From assembly GCA_027322215.1 (NCBI GenBank), contig DAHVRW010000009.1, forward strand, positions 1-35,525: a stretch of DNA of 35,525 bases, in the 5' to 3' direction. This stretch comes from Marinimicrobium sp. GTDB taxonomy: Bacteria; Pseudomonadota; Gammaproteobacteria; Pseudomonadales; Cellvibrionaceae. The position numbers were made by a program, and so were the translations under genes. Below the pieces are notes generated by a model that worked only from the letters and a program-made list of their open reading frames with translations, searched no databases and was not told the origin of the DNA. This document shows, piece after piece, positions 8,507 to 17,841 of the stretch; the stretch's first letter is position 1, and each line of letters begins with the position of its first letter.

Positions 8507-8602
8507 CGCATTGTCTATCGAGAACTCAGCCAATAAAACGGGCCCATCGATCGCGCTATTGCTTTCAACGAAACGCCGTTCAGACAAATCACCGTCAAAC
8601 AA

Positions 8603-8633
8603 AAAAGCCCCGGTGCAATGCACCGGGGCTTTT
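8603..8633. terminator. Bidirectional terminator between usp and the SapC gene
   Basis: A perfect 11-bp stem (GCCCCGGTGCA / TGCACCGGGGC) with a one-base loop has six A residues on its left and four T residues on its right. It can therefore end transcription from both convergent genes. Confidence 0.9.
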
Positions 8634-8664
8634 CATTTAAGCAGTCTGTCTTTCAGCGCCGTTG

Positions 8665-9420
8665 TTACACGCTCTTTTCACCGTGCTTTTCAGAATATCG
8701 GTTTACCAGAGTGTTCATGTTCTGCAGCGATTGCAAGTGGCTGAAAATCAGCTCCAGACCATCTCGTTTGAACAGACCCAGAATTTCCTCATCGCCGAGT
8801 TCCTTCAGGCGCTCACGATTCACCACGTAAAAGCCGGTCAGGTTGAAGCCTTCTTCATCACTGCCCTCTTTGGCTTTGATGCTCGCTTCCATTGGATCCA
8901 GGAGATTCAGCTCGGCCAACTTTTTGCAAAAGGCGGCGGTCAGGTCAGCGCGGTGCTGGTACTCTTTCAAAAACTCCATGGCGCTTTTCAGCGTCTCCGT
9001 CTGCTCACCCTCATCGGTAAACAGGCGCTGTCCCTTGCTGCCGTCTTTGCTCCAGCCTTCGAAGTCGGCATCGATGCACAAGGTGAAGTTCTCTTCTTCA
9101 TTCGGACCGGCGAAAACAAACGGATAACGACGAATAAAACCAGGCGCGTACTTAAGTACCGAGCGTTTGTTGTCATCCAGCATCAGATTCTCGCCCCGCT
9201 TCAGTCCGGTGACTGCCAGGGGGATAAAGTCGCCGCTATTTGCGGCTTTGGAGAAGATCACGGGTAGCTCACGGGCCACCTGTACAATTTCGCTGGAAAC
9301 CAGCGGAATGGAGTTGATCTCGCTGACGAAGCTATGATCGTTGATCTCAACAGCCCAGGTACGATGTGTCTCGCTGGACAGCGGCACAATTTCATTGTAA
9401 ATCAGCAGTTGTTTTGACAC
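8665..9420 (-). CDS. SapC-family protein
   Basis: The 251-residue product matches the SapC-like Pfam family. It has the characteristic N-terminal half with IPLVSSEIVQVARELPVIF and the central block YAPGFIRRYPFVFAG, followed by FTLCIDADFEGW. The C-terminal half is alpha-helical and ends in LIFSHLQSLQNMNTLVNRY. The family was named after a Campylobacter surface-layer locus, but its function is not established. In marine gammaproteobacteria such genes often sit near TonB-dependent receptors and tryptophan halogenase-like genes; no such neighbour is present here. There is no signal peptide or membrane segment, so the protein appears cytosolic. It is transcribed alone toward the shared terminator. 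Confidence 0.85.
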   Translation of the reverse strand: MSKQLLIYNEIVPLSSETHRTWAVEINDHSFVSEINSIPLVSSEIVQVARELPVIFSKAANSGDFIPLAVTGLKRGENLMLDDNKRSVLKYAPGFIRRYPFVFAGPNEEENFTLCIDADFEGWSKDGSKGQRLFTDEGEQTETLKSAMEFLKEYQHRADLTAAFCKKLAELNLLDPMEASIKAKEGSDEEGFNLTGFYVVNRERLKELGDEEILGLFKRDGLELIFSHLQSLQNMNTLVNRYSEKHGEKSV

Positions 9421-9569
9421 GAGTTACCTCATTGTTATTAGGGGGCTACACTGGCTCTGGGCTCAGCAAAGTGCGGATATTAGCACCTTCTTCAGGTTTA
9501 TCGCCAGTCGACGAACCGGCGCTGCGACCCGAGCGGGACCGCTGTGTTAACGCCAAAGGTACAGCCCAT

Positions 9570-9599
9570 AAACAAATGAGGCGCCTGCAAGGGCGCCTC
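9570..9599 (-). terminator. Terminator after tRNA-Pro, end of the pheST-ihfA transcript
   Basis: On the minus strand an 8-bp perfect stem (GAGGCGCC / GGCGCCTC) is followed by ATTTGTTT. It lies 27 bases beyond the tRNA 3' end. Confidence 0.8.
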
Positions 9600-9625
9600 A
9601 AGTGAAAGTCATTCAGACTGTAATA

Positions 9626-9702
9626 TGGTCGGAACGGCAGGATTTGAACCTGCGACCCCTACACCCCCAGTGTAGTGCGCTACCAAACTGCGCTACGCTC
9701 CG
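9626..9702 (-). tRNA. tRNA-Pro (anticodon GGG)
   Basis: The 77-base cloverleaf reads on the minus strand from CGGAGCG to CGTTCCG, discriminator A and an encoded CCA. The anticodon stem CTACA/TGTAG encloses the loop CTGGGGG, giving anticodon GGG, which reads CCC and CCU. The T-arm GGTTCGAATCC is canonical. It lies downstream of ihfA and the merR-like gene in the same direction, as in many pseudomonads. G36-G37 makes it a predicted TrmD substrate. Confidence 0.97.
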
Positions 9703-9815
9703 ATTTTGATGCTGTGACTCGCTTTACAGCACGGGCCTTGGTGAGGGGCTCCGGTCACAGGGATGGGCATAATACCGCAAATTTTCAGGATTGCAAGACT
9801 CGGCTGGGCCCGACT

Positions 9816-10175
9816 TTAACGTGCTTTAAGCACTTCGAGCACCTGCTCCAACTCGGCTATCATCTGGCTGACCAGCTGACTGAACTGGCTGGCGTCTTGC
9901 TGCGCGCCCTCGCCTTCCATCTGCTGACGGGCGCCACCGATGGTAAAGCCCTGATCGTACAGCAAGGCGCGAATCTGACGGATGGTCAACACATCCTGGC
10001 GTTGATAATAGCGTCGGTTGCCGCGTCGTTTGACCGGTTTCAATTGGGGAAACTCTTGCTCCCAGTAACGCAGTACGTGGGGTTTCACCGCGCACAGCTC
10101 ACTTACCTCACCAATGGTGAAGTAGCGTTTGCCGGGAATAACCGGCAACTCATCGTTATGGCTTGGTTCCAGCAT
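9816..10175 (-). CDS. MerR-family transcriptional regulator linked to ihfA
   Basis: The 119-residue protein has one N-terminal winged helix-turn-helix of MerR type ([21 protein letters not shown] at about residues 18-38, wing [14 protein letters not shown]). Its short C-terminal helix ([15 protein letters not shown]) is probably for dimerisation. There are no cysteines of the kind found in metal-sensing MerR proteins. It is the small regulator found directly after ihfA in many gammaproteobacteria; its targets are not known to me. Its start overlaps the end of ihfA by 20 bases, so the two are translationally coupled. Confidence 0.92.
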   Translation of the reverse strand: MLEPSHNDELPVIPGKRYFTIGEVSELCAVKPHVLRYWEQEFPQLKPVKRRGNRRYYQRQDVLTIRQIRALLYDQGFTIGGARQQMEGEGAQQDASQFSQLVSQMIAELEQVLEVLKAR

Positions 10176-10464
10176 AAGCTTCCACTTTCGCCTTTAGTTT
10201 TTGTCCTGGGCGAAAAGTCACCACGCGACGCGCACTAATAGGAATCTCTTCCCCTGTTTTGGGGTTACGCCCGGGCCGCTGGCTTTTATCACGCAATTCA
10301 AAGTTGCCGAAACCAGACAGCTTAACCGGCTCGTTTTCCTCCAACGAGCGCCGGATTTCCTCGAAAAACAGCTCGACCAGCTCTTTCGCTTCGCGCTTGT
10401 TCAAACCAAGCTCGTCGTAGAGTTTTTCGGCTAAATCCGCTTTCGTAAGGGCTCCGCCCGACAT
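10156..10464 (-). CDS. ihfA: Integration host factor subunit alpha
   Basis: IHF-alpha pairs with IHF-beta to bend DNA sharply in replication, recombination and transcription. The 102 residues cover the complete family: the helical dimer part ([26 protein letters not shown]) and the beta-arm with [21 protein letters not shown]. The arm tip proline (RPGRNP) that intercalates in DNA is present. It begins 12 bases after the pheT stop, in the classic pheS-pheT-ihfA arrangement. Confidence 0.98.
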   Translation of the reverse strand: MSGGALTKADLAEKLYDELGLNKREAKELVELFFEEIRRSLEENEPVKLSGFGNFELRDKSQRPGRNPKTGEEIPISARRVVTFRPGQKLKAKVEAYAGTKP

Positions 10465-10476
10465 TTTATTGATTCC

Positions 10477-12855
10477 CTACCTAAGGGTGGCCTCAAATTC
10501 TGCCTGTAAATGCTGAACTATACGATCCACCGCAGCGTTGATTTCATCCTCCGCAAGAGTGCGTGATGGATGCTGAAAGGTCAAGCCCAAAGCAACACTT
10601 TTTCTTTGTGGATCAATACCTTTGCCCATGTAAAGGTCAAATACCTTTAAGTCCACAAGGTGCTCACCGGCGTTATTTTTAACCCCTTCGAGCACCTGGC
10701 TCACCGCCGTATCGCGCTTGAGTAGCAGCGCTAAATCACGCCGAATGACCGGGTGACGAGACAGCGGCTGGAAAACCGGGACCCGGGCGTCCCGTAATGC
10801 CCATTGAGTCACTTCAAACACATAGATGCTCTGAGGGATATCCAGCGCTTGCTGCAATTGTGGATGCACGGCACCCAGGTACCCCGCCAACTGATCGTCA
10901 CGATACAAGGCGGCGCACTGGCCCGGATGCAGGGCTGGGTGCTCGGCGGCCTCAAAGCGGAACTTGTCTGTTGCGCCTGTGAGAGCCAGCAATCCCTCCA
11001 AATCGCCCTTAATATCGTAAAAATCCACGTTGTCCTGGCTGTTGGCCCAACCTTCGGGCTGGCGGCTGCCATAGATTAACCCGGCCAGCATGGGTTCTTG
11101 GGTAAGTTCGTCACCGCTCAGCACAAAACGCAGCCCGGACTCAAACAGGCGTACGCGCTCTTGTTGGCGGTTCAGGTTATGTTGCAACGTTTTGACCAGC
11201 CCCGGCAGCAAACTGGTGCGCATAGCGGCCATATCGGCGCTGATGGGGTTTTTAAGGGTTACCGGCTGTTGATCGGGGTCGAACTGACGGTTCAGCTCCG
11301 GCTCGAGGAAGCTATAGGTGATGGCTTCCTCGAAACCTCGGGCCACCAAGTGCCGACGCAGCGCTGGCAGGCCAAGCTCACGCTCTGGCTGCGGTGGCAC
11401 CGCAATTGGCGCGGCAAGGCTGCGCTTGGGCAGACGATTGTAGCCGTAAATTCGTGCCAGCTCTTCCAGCAAATCCACTTCCAAGGTTAAATCGAAACGG
11501 TAGCTGGGCACCTTGAATACCCAGCCGTCCGCCGTGCGATCGATCAGGGTCAAACCCAGCCCCAACAACATGGCTTCCACTTCCTCGTCGGCGATTTGCA
11601 AGCCAAGAGTGCTGGCAATACGCTCGCGCCGTAGCGCTACCTGTGGCGCTTGAGGAAGGTGCTCCTCGTCTTTGACTTCAATCAGAGGGCCGGCTTGGCC
11701 ACCCACGATTTCCAGCAAGAGTGCTGTCGCCCGCTCCATAGCCTCGACCTGAAGTTCGTAATCCACACCCCGCTCAAACCTGTGGGAGGAGTCGGTGTGC
11801 AAGCCGTAATTGCGAGCCCGCCCGGCTATGGCCAGCGGGCTGAAGAAGGCGCTCTCAAGGAAAATATTTTCGGTAACGTTGCTGACGCCACTGTCTTTGC
11901 CGCCCATAACGCCAGCCAGTGCCAACGGCCGTGCGTCATCCGCGATCACCAGCGTATCGGATGTAAGGCTTAGCTCCTGATCATCCAGCAGCACTAATTG
12001 CTCGCCTTCTTGCGCCATGCGCACATTGATGCCGCCTTTTAGCTTTGCCAGATCGAACGCATGCATGGGCTGGCCCAATTCGAGCAGCACGTAGTTGGTT
12101 ACATCGACTACCGCATCGATGGAGCGCACACCCGCACGGCGCAGCTTTTCCTGTAACCACACGGGACTTGGCTGGGTAACGTCAATGTTGCGAATCACCC
12201 TCCCCACATATCGACTGCATGCTTCGGGTGCGTTTAACGCTATCGGGAAAGTGTCGGTGGCGGTCACGGAAGCGGGCTCGATGGCGGGCGCCGTCACCGT
12301 GCCGCGATTCAGCACAGCCACCTCTCTGGCCAGGCCTTTGATGCTCAGGCAATCGCTGCGGTTCGGCGTAAGGTCCACCTCGATAATACAGTCTTGCAAC
12401 TGCAGATAGGTTTGCAGGTCCTGTCCCACTGGCGCATCGAGGGGCAGCTCCCACAGGCCGTCGTCATCATCGCCCGCCTCCAGCTCGGTTTGAGCACAGA
12501 GCATGCCGAAGGATTCGACTCCACGGAGCTTGGCTTTTTTGATTTTGAAATCGCCGGGCAATTGCGCCCCAACTAGTGCAAAAGGCACCTTAATACCCGC
12601 CCGCGCGTTGGGAGCACCACACACCACTTGGCACACACCTTCGGGATTGCCCGCCACTTGGCAAATGCGCAGTTTGTCCGCATCCGGGTGGGGCTCAACG
12701 GACAAAATCTCGCCCACCACGACACCGTCAAAGCGGCCCGCGACGGCTTCGATTCCGTCCACTTCCAGGCCTGCCATGGTGAGCTGCGCCACCAATTCAT
12801 CGGTGCTCAGCTCGGGATTAACCCATTCGCGCAACCAGGCTTCGCTTAATTTCAT
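10477..12855 (-). CDS. pheT: Phenylalanyl-tRNA synthetase beta subunit
   Basis: PheT forms an alpha2-beta2 enzyme with PheS that charges tRNA-Phe. The 792 residues (E. coli 795) show the EMAP-like tRNA-binding domain at about 40-150 (VGEILSVEPHPDADKLRICQV). The B3/B4 editing domain follows (DAVVDVTNYVLLELGQPMHAFD). The B5 domain and a catalytic-like core come next (RIYGYNRLPK), and the FDX-ACB anticodon domain forms the last 95 residues (FQPLSRHPVIRRDLALLL). It lies 73 bases after pheS and 12 bases before ihfA. It is full length with no anomaly. Confidence 0.98.
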   Translation of the reverse strand: MKLSEAWLREWVNPELSTDELVAQLTMAGLEVDGIEAVAGRFDGVVVGEILSVEPHPDADKLRICQVAGNPEGVCQVVCGAPNARAGIKVPFALVGAQLPGDFKIKKAKLRGVESFGMLCAQTELEAGDDDDGLWELPLDAPVGQDLQTYLQLQDCIIEVDLTPNRSDCLSIKGLAREVAVLNRGTVTAPAIEPASVTATDTFPIALNAPEACSRYVGRVIRNIDVTQPSPVWLQEKLRRAGVRSIDAVVDVTNYVLLELGQPMHAFDLAKLKGGINVRMAQEGEQLVLLDDQELSLTSDTLVIADDARPLALAGVMGGKDSGVSNVTENIFLESAFFSPLAIAGRARNYGLHTDSSHRFERGVDYELQVEAMERATALLLEIVGGQAGPLIEVKDEEHLPQAPQVALRRERIASTLGLQIADEEVEAMLLGLGLTLIDRTADGWVFKVPSYRFDLTLEVDLLEELARIYGYNRLPKRSLAAPIAVPPQPERELGLPALRRHLVARGFEEAITYSFLEPELNRQFDPDQQPVTLKNPISADMAAMRTSLLPGLVKTLQHNLNRQQERVRLFESGLRFVLSGDELTQEPMLAGLIYGSRQPEGWANSQDNVDFYDIKGDLEGLLALTGATDKFRFEAAEHPALHPGQCAALYRDDQLAGYLGAVHPQLQQALDIPQSIYVFEVTQWALRDARVPVFQPLSRHPVIRRDLALLLKRDTAVSQVLEGVKNNAGEHLVDLKVFDLYMGKGIDPQRKSVALGLTFQHPSRTLAEDEINAAVDRIVQHLQAEFEATLR

Positions 12856-12928
12856 AGTCAGTCTCTAGTGATCTCGCTCGTTATATTTCGTACCGCTTTT
12901 CGGTGTCCGCAGCCCGCAAACGACGCGC

Positions 12929-13972
<1,044 letters not shown>

Positions 13973-14022
13973 TTATTCCACAATGGCGGTTGCTGAGTAT
14001 TGGGTGTTTTTATAACCGTAAA

Positions 14023-14057
14023 TTAAAAAAGGGAGGAGCCAAGCAGCCCCTCCCTTT
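14023..14057 (-). terminator. Terminator or attenuator between rplT and pheS
   Basis: On the minus strand a stem AAAGGGAGG pairs with CCTCCCTTT and runs into T residues. It lies about 55 bases past rplT and 55 bases before pheS. In enteric bacteria pheST is controlled by attenuation at this place, so this hairpin may be partly read through. I found no convincing Phe-rich leader peptide. Confidence 0.75.
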
Positions 14058-14109
14058 CATCGCACCTGTTATAGAAGCCCACAAAGAGCCTCTAAACCGT
14101 TATTGACGA

Positions 14110-14469
14110 TTAAGCAGCCAGAGCTTCTTTAGCCTGTGCAACAACGGCCGCAAATGCGTTTTTGTCGTGAACCGCCAGATCGGCCAGGACGCGACGATCC
14201 AGTACGATATTGGCTTTTTTCAAGCCTGCAATCAGCCGGCTATAACTCAGACCTTCAGCGCGGGATTGCGCGTTAATACGCGTGATCCACAGAGCGCGGA
14301 AGTTGCGCTTTTTATTGCGACGGTCGCGGTACGCGTACTGACCGGCTTTGATAACCGCCTGCTTAGCTACCCGAAATACCCGAGACCGGGCGCCGTAATA
14401 ACCTTTTGCAGCTTTAAGAACTTTTTTGTGCCGGCGACGAGCCTGCACTCCACGTTTTACACGAGCCAT
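14110..14469 (-). CDS. rplT: 50S ribosomal protein L20
   Basis: L20 is an essential early assembly protein of the 50S subunit. In E. coli it also represses the rpmI-rplT mRNA. The 119 residues match E. coli L20 (118) throughout: [26 protein letters not shown] with its long basic N-terminal helix, then [20 protein letters not shown] and a globular C-terminus. It starts 37 bases after rpmI. Feedback regulation by L20 is expected from the family, but I did not identify the pseudoknot target. Confidence 0.98.
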   Translation of the reverse strand: MARVKRGVQARRRHKKVLKAAKGYYGARSRVFRVAKQAVIKAGQYAYRDRRNKKRNFRALWITRINAQSRAEGLSYSRLIAGLKKANIVLDRRVLADLAVHDKNAFAAVVAQAKEALAA

Positions 14470-14506
14470 GTTGAACTCCTCTCAAAATTGAATTTTTCGA
14501 CGCGAC

Positions 14507-14704
14507 TCAGTCGTGGCGAAGCATACGTTTAACCGCCGGAACATCCGCTGCATTGAGGATGCTCGTACCGCGAAGCTGACGCTTACGCTTGGTGGTCATT
14601 TTGGTGAGGATGTGGCTCTTGTTAGCGTGCTTGTGCTTATAGCCACCGCCAGTTTTTTTGAAGCGCTTGGCGGCGCCGCTGTGTACTTTAGCTTTTGTTG
14701 CCAT
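14507..14704 (-). CDS. rpmI: 50S ribosomal protein L35
   Basis: A 65-residue basic protein of the large subunit. It contains the family block [24 protein letters not shown] (shown here in shortened form as [17 protein letters not shown]) and ends in [11 protein letters not shown]. It has the expected length and lies between infC (58 bases upstream) and rplT. Confidence 0.97.
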   Translation of the reverse strand: MATKAKVHSGAAKRFKKTGGGYKHKHANKSHILTKMTTKRKRQLRGTSILNAADVPAVKRMLRHD

Positions 14705-14762
14705 GGGAAAAACTCCGCATTAAGAATCAATAATCCAGTAACTAAGGCAGCTAAAAGCCCAG

Positions 14763-15302
14763 CTACTTTCGTTTTTTCGGGGCGAGAACCATGATCAATT
14801 GCCGGCCTTCCATTTTTGGCATTTGCTCCACGGTACCCAGCTCTTCCAGGTCCTTTTCGATGCGTTGCATCATTTCCATACCCAGTTCCTGGTGTGCCAT
14901 TTCCCGGCCTCGGAATCGAAGCGATACCTTGGCCTTGTCCCCAGCTTCTAGGAAACGTATAAGGTTGCGTAGTTTGACCTTATAGTCCCCTTCGTCTGTC
15001 CCTGGACGAAATTTCATTTCTTTAATCTGTTGCTGCTTTTGCTTTTTCTTAGCTGCCGCTTTGGTTTTCTTGATCTCAAACAGGTGCTTGCCATAGTCCA
15101 TAAGTTTACAAACTATGGGGTCACTATCGGGTGCTATTTCAACCAAATCCAGGTCGGCGGCTTGAGCCGCTTTTAGAGCTTCCTCCAGGGACACTACACC
15201 CACTTGCTCCCCGTCAGCGCCTACCAGCCTGACTTGTCCGGCCTCTATCTGTTCGTTAATCCGGGCTTTTTTGGACTTTCCTTTAGCGGTTGGTCGTTTG
15301 AT
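14763..15302 (-). CDS. infC: Translation initiation factor IF-3, predicted ATC start
   Basis: IF-3 splits ribosomes and checks the start codon-anticodon pair in the P site. The track begins at a GTG at 15203 and so loses about 33 N-terminal residues. Upstream the frame continues with family-like sequence ([20 protein letters not shown]) back to a stop. No ATG, GTG or TTG exists in that stretch. ATC at 15302 lies nine bases after GGGAG and yields 179 residues (E. coli 180) starting [17 protein letters not shown]. coli infC starts at AUU, which IF-3 uses for self-limitation; the same logic probably holds here. Domains: N-terminal to about 75, lysine-rich linker, and the C-terminal domain with [14 protein letters not shown] and LIMVLAPKK. 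Confidence 0.92.
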   Translation of the reverse strand: MKRPTAKGKSKKARINEQIEAGQVRLVGADGEQVGVVSLEEALKAAQAADLDLVEIAPDSDPIVCKLMDYGKHLFEIKKTKAAAKKKQKQQQIKEMKFRPGTDEGDYKVKLRNLIRFLEAGDKAKVSLRFRGREMAHQELGMEMMQRIEKDLEELGTVEQMPKMEGRQLIMVLAPKKRK

Positions 15303-15344
15303 AGCTGTTTTCTCCCAATCTGTTTAAAGATGCAAGTACGCGCC

Positions 15345-17264
15345 TTAACGCTCCACCCGACCGCGCCGTTCGATATCGGCGGCCAGATGTTGCGCGAAGG
15401 CGTCGACACTCATTACGCCCAGCTCTTCGCCCGAACGGGTACGTACCGCCAGGGCGTCGGATGCCATTTCCTTGTCGCCTATGACTAAAAGGTAGGGTAT
15501 CCGCTGGATTGTGTGCTCGCGGATTTTAAAGCCGATCTTCTCGTTTCTCAAGTCCGAAATGACCCTAAAGCCTTTATCGGCGAGGGTTTTTTGCACTTTT
15601 TGTGCATATTCGGCCTGATTATCGGTGATCGTGAGCACCACCGCTTGTTCCGGCGCCAGCCATGCTGGGAAGGCGCCTTCGTAATGTTCGATCAAAATAC
15701 CGATGAAACGCTCGAACGAACCCAAAATGGCCCGGTGGAGCATAACCGGAACCTGCCGAGAACCGTCTTCGGCCACGTACTGCGCGCCCAAGCGGCCAGG
15801 CATGGAGAAGTCCACCTGAATGGTGCCGCACTGCCAGACACGGCCAATACAGTCTTTCAGTGAAAACTCAATTTTGGGTCCGTAAAAGGCGCCCTCGCCC
15901 GGCAGCAAAGTCCACTCCAGGCCTTTGGCGTCCAGCGCGTCCGCCAGGGCTTTTTCGGCTTTGTCCCACACTTCATCGCTGCCAACCCGCTCTTCGGGCC
16001 GGGTGGACAGGCGAATGAGGATTTCGTCAAAACCGAAGTCGGCGTACACCTGGTACAAGAGGTCGGTGAACTGGGACACTTCGCTCTGAACGTCATCTTC
16101 AGCGCAAAAAATGTGTGCGTCGTCCTGTACAAAGCCGCGAACACGCATCAGCCCCTGCAAGGTTCCGGAGGCTTCATTGCGGTGGCAGCTGCCGAACTCG
16201 GCCAGGCGCAGGGGCAGATCCCGGTAACTTTTCAGCCCCTGGTTAAAAACCTGCACATGGCACGGGCAGTTCATGGGCTTAACCGCAAAATCGCGCGATT
16301 CCGACTCGACCGCAAACATGTTCTCTCGGAATTTGTCCCAATGCCCCGATCGCTCCCACAGGGACCGATCGACGATTTGCGGTGTGCGAATTTCTTGGTA
16401 GCCATTGGCCCGCTGGACCTGTCGCATATACTGCTCCAGTGCCTGATAGAGCGTCCAGCCGTTGTGATGCCAGAACACCATGCCCGGCGCCTCGTCCTGC
16501 ATATGGAACAGGTCGTATTTTTTGGCCAGTTTGCGGTGGTCGCGCTTTTCCGCCTCTTCCAGCCGGTGCAAATAGGCTTTAAGTTCTTTTTTACTGCCCC
16601 AGGCGGTGCCATAAATGCGCTGGAGCATTTCGTTATTGGAGTCACCGCGCCAATAGGCTCCGGCCACTTTCATCAATTTGAAATACTTCAGCTTGCCAGT
16701 GGACGGCACGTGGGGACCGCGGCATAAATCTTCAAAATCACCCTGCCGATACAGTGACAGAGTTTCATCGGCGGGGATGTCTTCAATAATTTGAGCTTTG
16801 TACTCCTCACCCAGCTCGCGGAAAAAGCTCACCGCTTCATCCCGCTCCAGCACTCGCCGGGCCACGGGCAGGTCGGCCTTGGCCAGCTCGGTCATGCGCT
16901 GTTCGATGCGCTCCAAATCTTCGGGAGTAAACGCCCGATGATAAGCAAAGTCGTAGTAAAAACCGTCTTCAATAACTGGGCCAATGGTGACCTGGGCCTC
17001 GGGGAACAGCTCTTTTACCGCTTGCGCCAACAGGTGCGCGGTGGAGTGACGGATGATCTCAAGCCCTTCGGGGGACTTCTCGGTGATGATGGACACTTCG
17101 GCGTCCTGATCAATCACGTAACCCAGGTCGACTTCTTTGCCGTCAACTTTGCCCGCCAGGGCGGCCTTTGCCAGACCAGGACCTATGTCGGCGGCCAGGT
17201 CATAGATAGACGTGGGGTTTGAGAATTCGCGCTGAGAACCGTCGGGCAGACTAATAATGGGCAT
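15345..17264 (-). CDS. thrS: Threonyl-tRNA synthetase
   Basis: ThrRS charges tRNA-Thr and edits misacylated Ser-tRNA. The ATG at 17264 with AGGAT before it gives 639 residues starting [10 protein letters not shown], as in E. coli (642); the track start at 17297 is too far upstream. Domains: TGS (1-60), editing domain (to about 225, [16 protein letters not shown]), class II core with zinc ligands in [19 protein letters not shown] and MLHRAILGS, and the anticodon domain (535-639, [14 protein letters not shown]). It is first in the thrS-infC-rpmI-rplT operon. Confidence 0.98.
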   Translation of the reverse strand: MPIISLPDGSQREFSNPTSIYDLAADIGPGLAKAALAGKVDGKEVDLGYVIDQDAEVSIITEKSPEGLEIIRHSTAHLLAQAVKELFPEAQVTIGPVIEDGFYYDFAYHRAFTPEDLERIEQRMTELAKADLPVARRVLERDEAVSFFRELGEEYKAQIIEDIPADETLSLYRQGDFEDLCRGPHVPSTGKLKYFKLMKVAGAYWRGDSNNEMLQRIYGTAWGSKKELKAYLHRLEEAEKRDHRKLAKKYDLFHMQDEAPGMVFWHHNGWTLYQALEQYMRQVQRANGYQEIRTPQIVDRSLWERSGHWDKFRENMFAVESESRDFAVKPMNCPCHVQVFNQGLKSYRDLPLRLAEFGSCHRNEASGTLQGLMRVRGFVQDDAHIFCAEDDVQSEVSQFTDLLYQVYADFGFDEILIRLSTRPEERVGSDEVWDKAEKALADALDAKGLEWTLLPGEGAFYGPKIEFSLKDCIGRVWQCGTIQVDFSMPGRLGAQYVAEDGSRQVPVMLHRAILGSFERFIGILIEHYEGAFPAWLAPEQAVVLTITDNQAEYAQKVQKTLADKGFRVISDLRNEKIGFKIREHTIQRIPYLLVIGDKEMASDALAVRTRSGEELGVMSVDAFAQHLAADIERRGRVER

Positions 17265-17317
17265 GAGTGATCCTGTTTCAGTGGTGACCCCTACCAAAGG
17301 CCACTTGAGAATGTACT

Positions 17318-17332
17318 CCGGCCTATGGCCGG
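17318..17332 (-). promoter_or_regulatory. Hairpin in the thrS leader
   Basis: A short perfect stem (TCCGGCC / GGCCGGA) with a TAT/ATA loop lies about 55 bases upstream of the thrS ATG, in the predicted untranslated leader. E. coli thrS is controlled by ThrRS binding to leader hairpins that mimic tRNA-Thr. This loop does not contain an obvious Thr anticodon, so I give only its position and shape. Confidence 0.3.
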
Positions 17333-17388
17333 AACTGCGTGCAAAACTGTACCACCGTTACGTTCATAACTACGTAAAGGCGCGCCAT

Positions 17389-17418
17389 AGTATATAAAAC
17401 CTGGCGCCAGTGTGCCAG
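17389..17418 (-). promoter_or_regulatory. Candidate sigma70 promoter for the thrS operon
   Basis: On the minus strand CTGGCA (17413-17418) and TATACT (17389-17394) are spaced by 18 bp. The transcript would carry a leader of about 120 nt before thrS. The -10 is strong, the -35 is 4 of 6. Confidence 0.5.
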
Positions 17419-17455
17419 CATCCCGGTGGTTAACGCCCTTTATCCTATTATTCCG

Positions 17456-17812
17456 CTATATATCCGCCAGCATGTGCACGGTGCGCTCCAGGTTCTGCTC
17501 CTGATGATCGACGAACTTAAACTGGTTCCAGGCAATGCGCACAACGTCGTTGTGGTGCAGGCGCTGGCGCCCGTTAATTTTGCGATCGTTTACGAACGTC
17601 CCGTTGGTGCTATTCAGGTCTTCCAGGTAGTACTCATAAAACTGCGAAAAATGTTCATTCGCTTCGGCCACGATTACGGCGTGGCGGGCGCTGACGGCGG
17701 CATCGTCCAGACGAATTTCATTCTCGGGGTGGCGCCCCAGGTGAATGCGGCCGGGAGACACGTCAAATGTGTTGGCCACCACATCGTCAATCAGCTGTAT
17801 AAGTTGTGCCAT
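17456..17812 (-). CDS. FHA-domain protein, third gene of a kinase cassette
   Basis: A 118-residue protein made of one forkhead-associated domain, which binds phosphothreonine peptides. The core motifs are clear: HLGRHPENEIRL (phosphate-binding Arg), SARHAVI and LEDLNSTNGTFVNDRKI. After the domain comes a short tail with LERTVHMLADI. It begins 29 bases after the membrane kinase gene and has the same length as the FHA protein at the other end of the cassette. The likely role is to read phosphorylation by the neighbouring kinase; the ligand is unknown. thrS lies downstream in the same direction, with its own candidate promoter just past the FHA stop. Confidence 0.9.
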   Translation of the reverse strand: MAQLIQLIDDVVANTFDVSPGRIHLGRHPENEIRLDDAAVSARHAVIVAEANEHFSQFYEYYLEDLNSTNGTFVNDRKINGRQRLHHNDVVRIAWNQFKFVDHQEQNLERTVHMLADI

Positions 17813-17841
17813 GTTTCACCTTCTCGCTGGGTTTTCAGGGT

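Noticed and set aside
8662-9267. 201-residue plus-strand ORF opposite the SapC gene
   Set aside because: It is an antisense shadow; the minus frame has clear SapC-family blocks and a proper terminator.
16113-16727. 204-residue plus-strand ORF inside thrS
   Set aside because: It is a shadow frame opposite a complete ThrRS; composition follows the antisense of the core domain.
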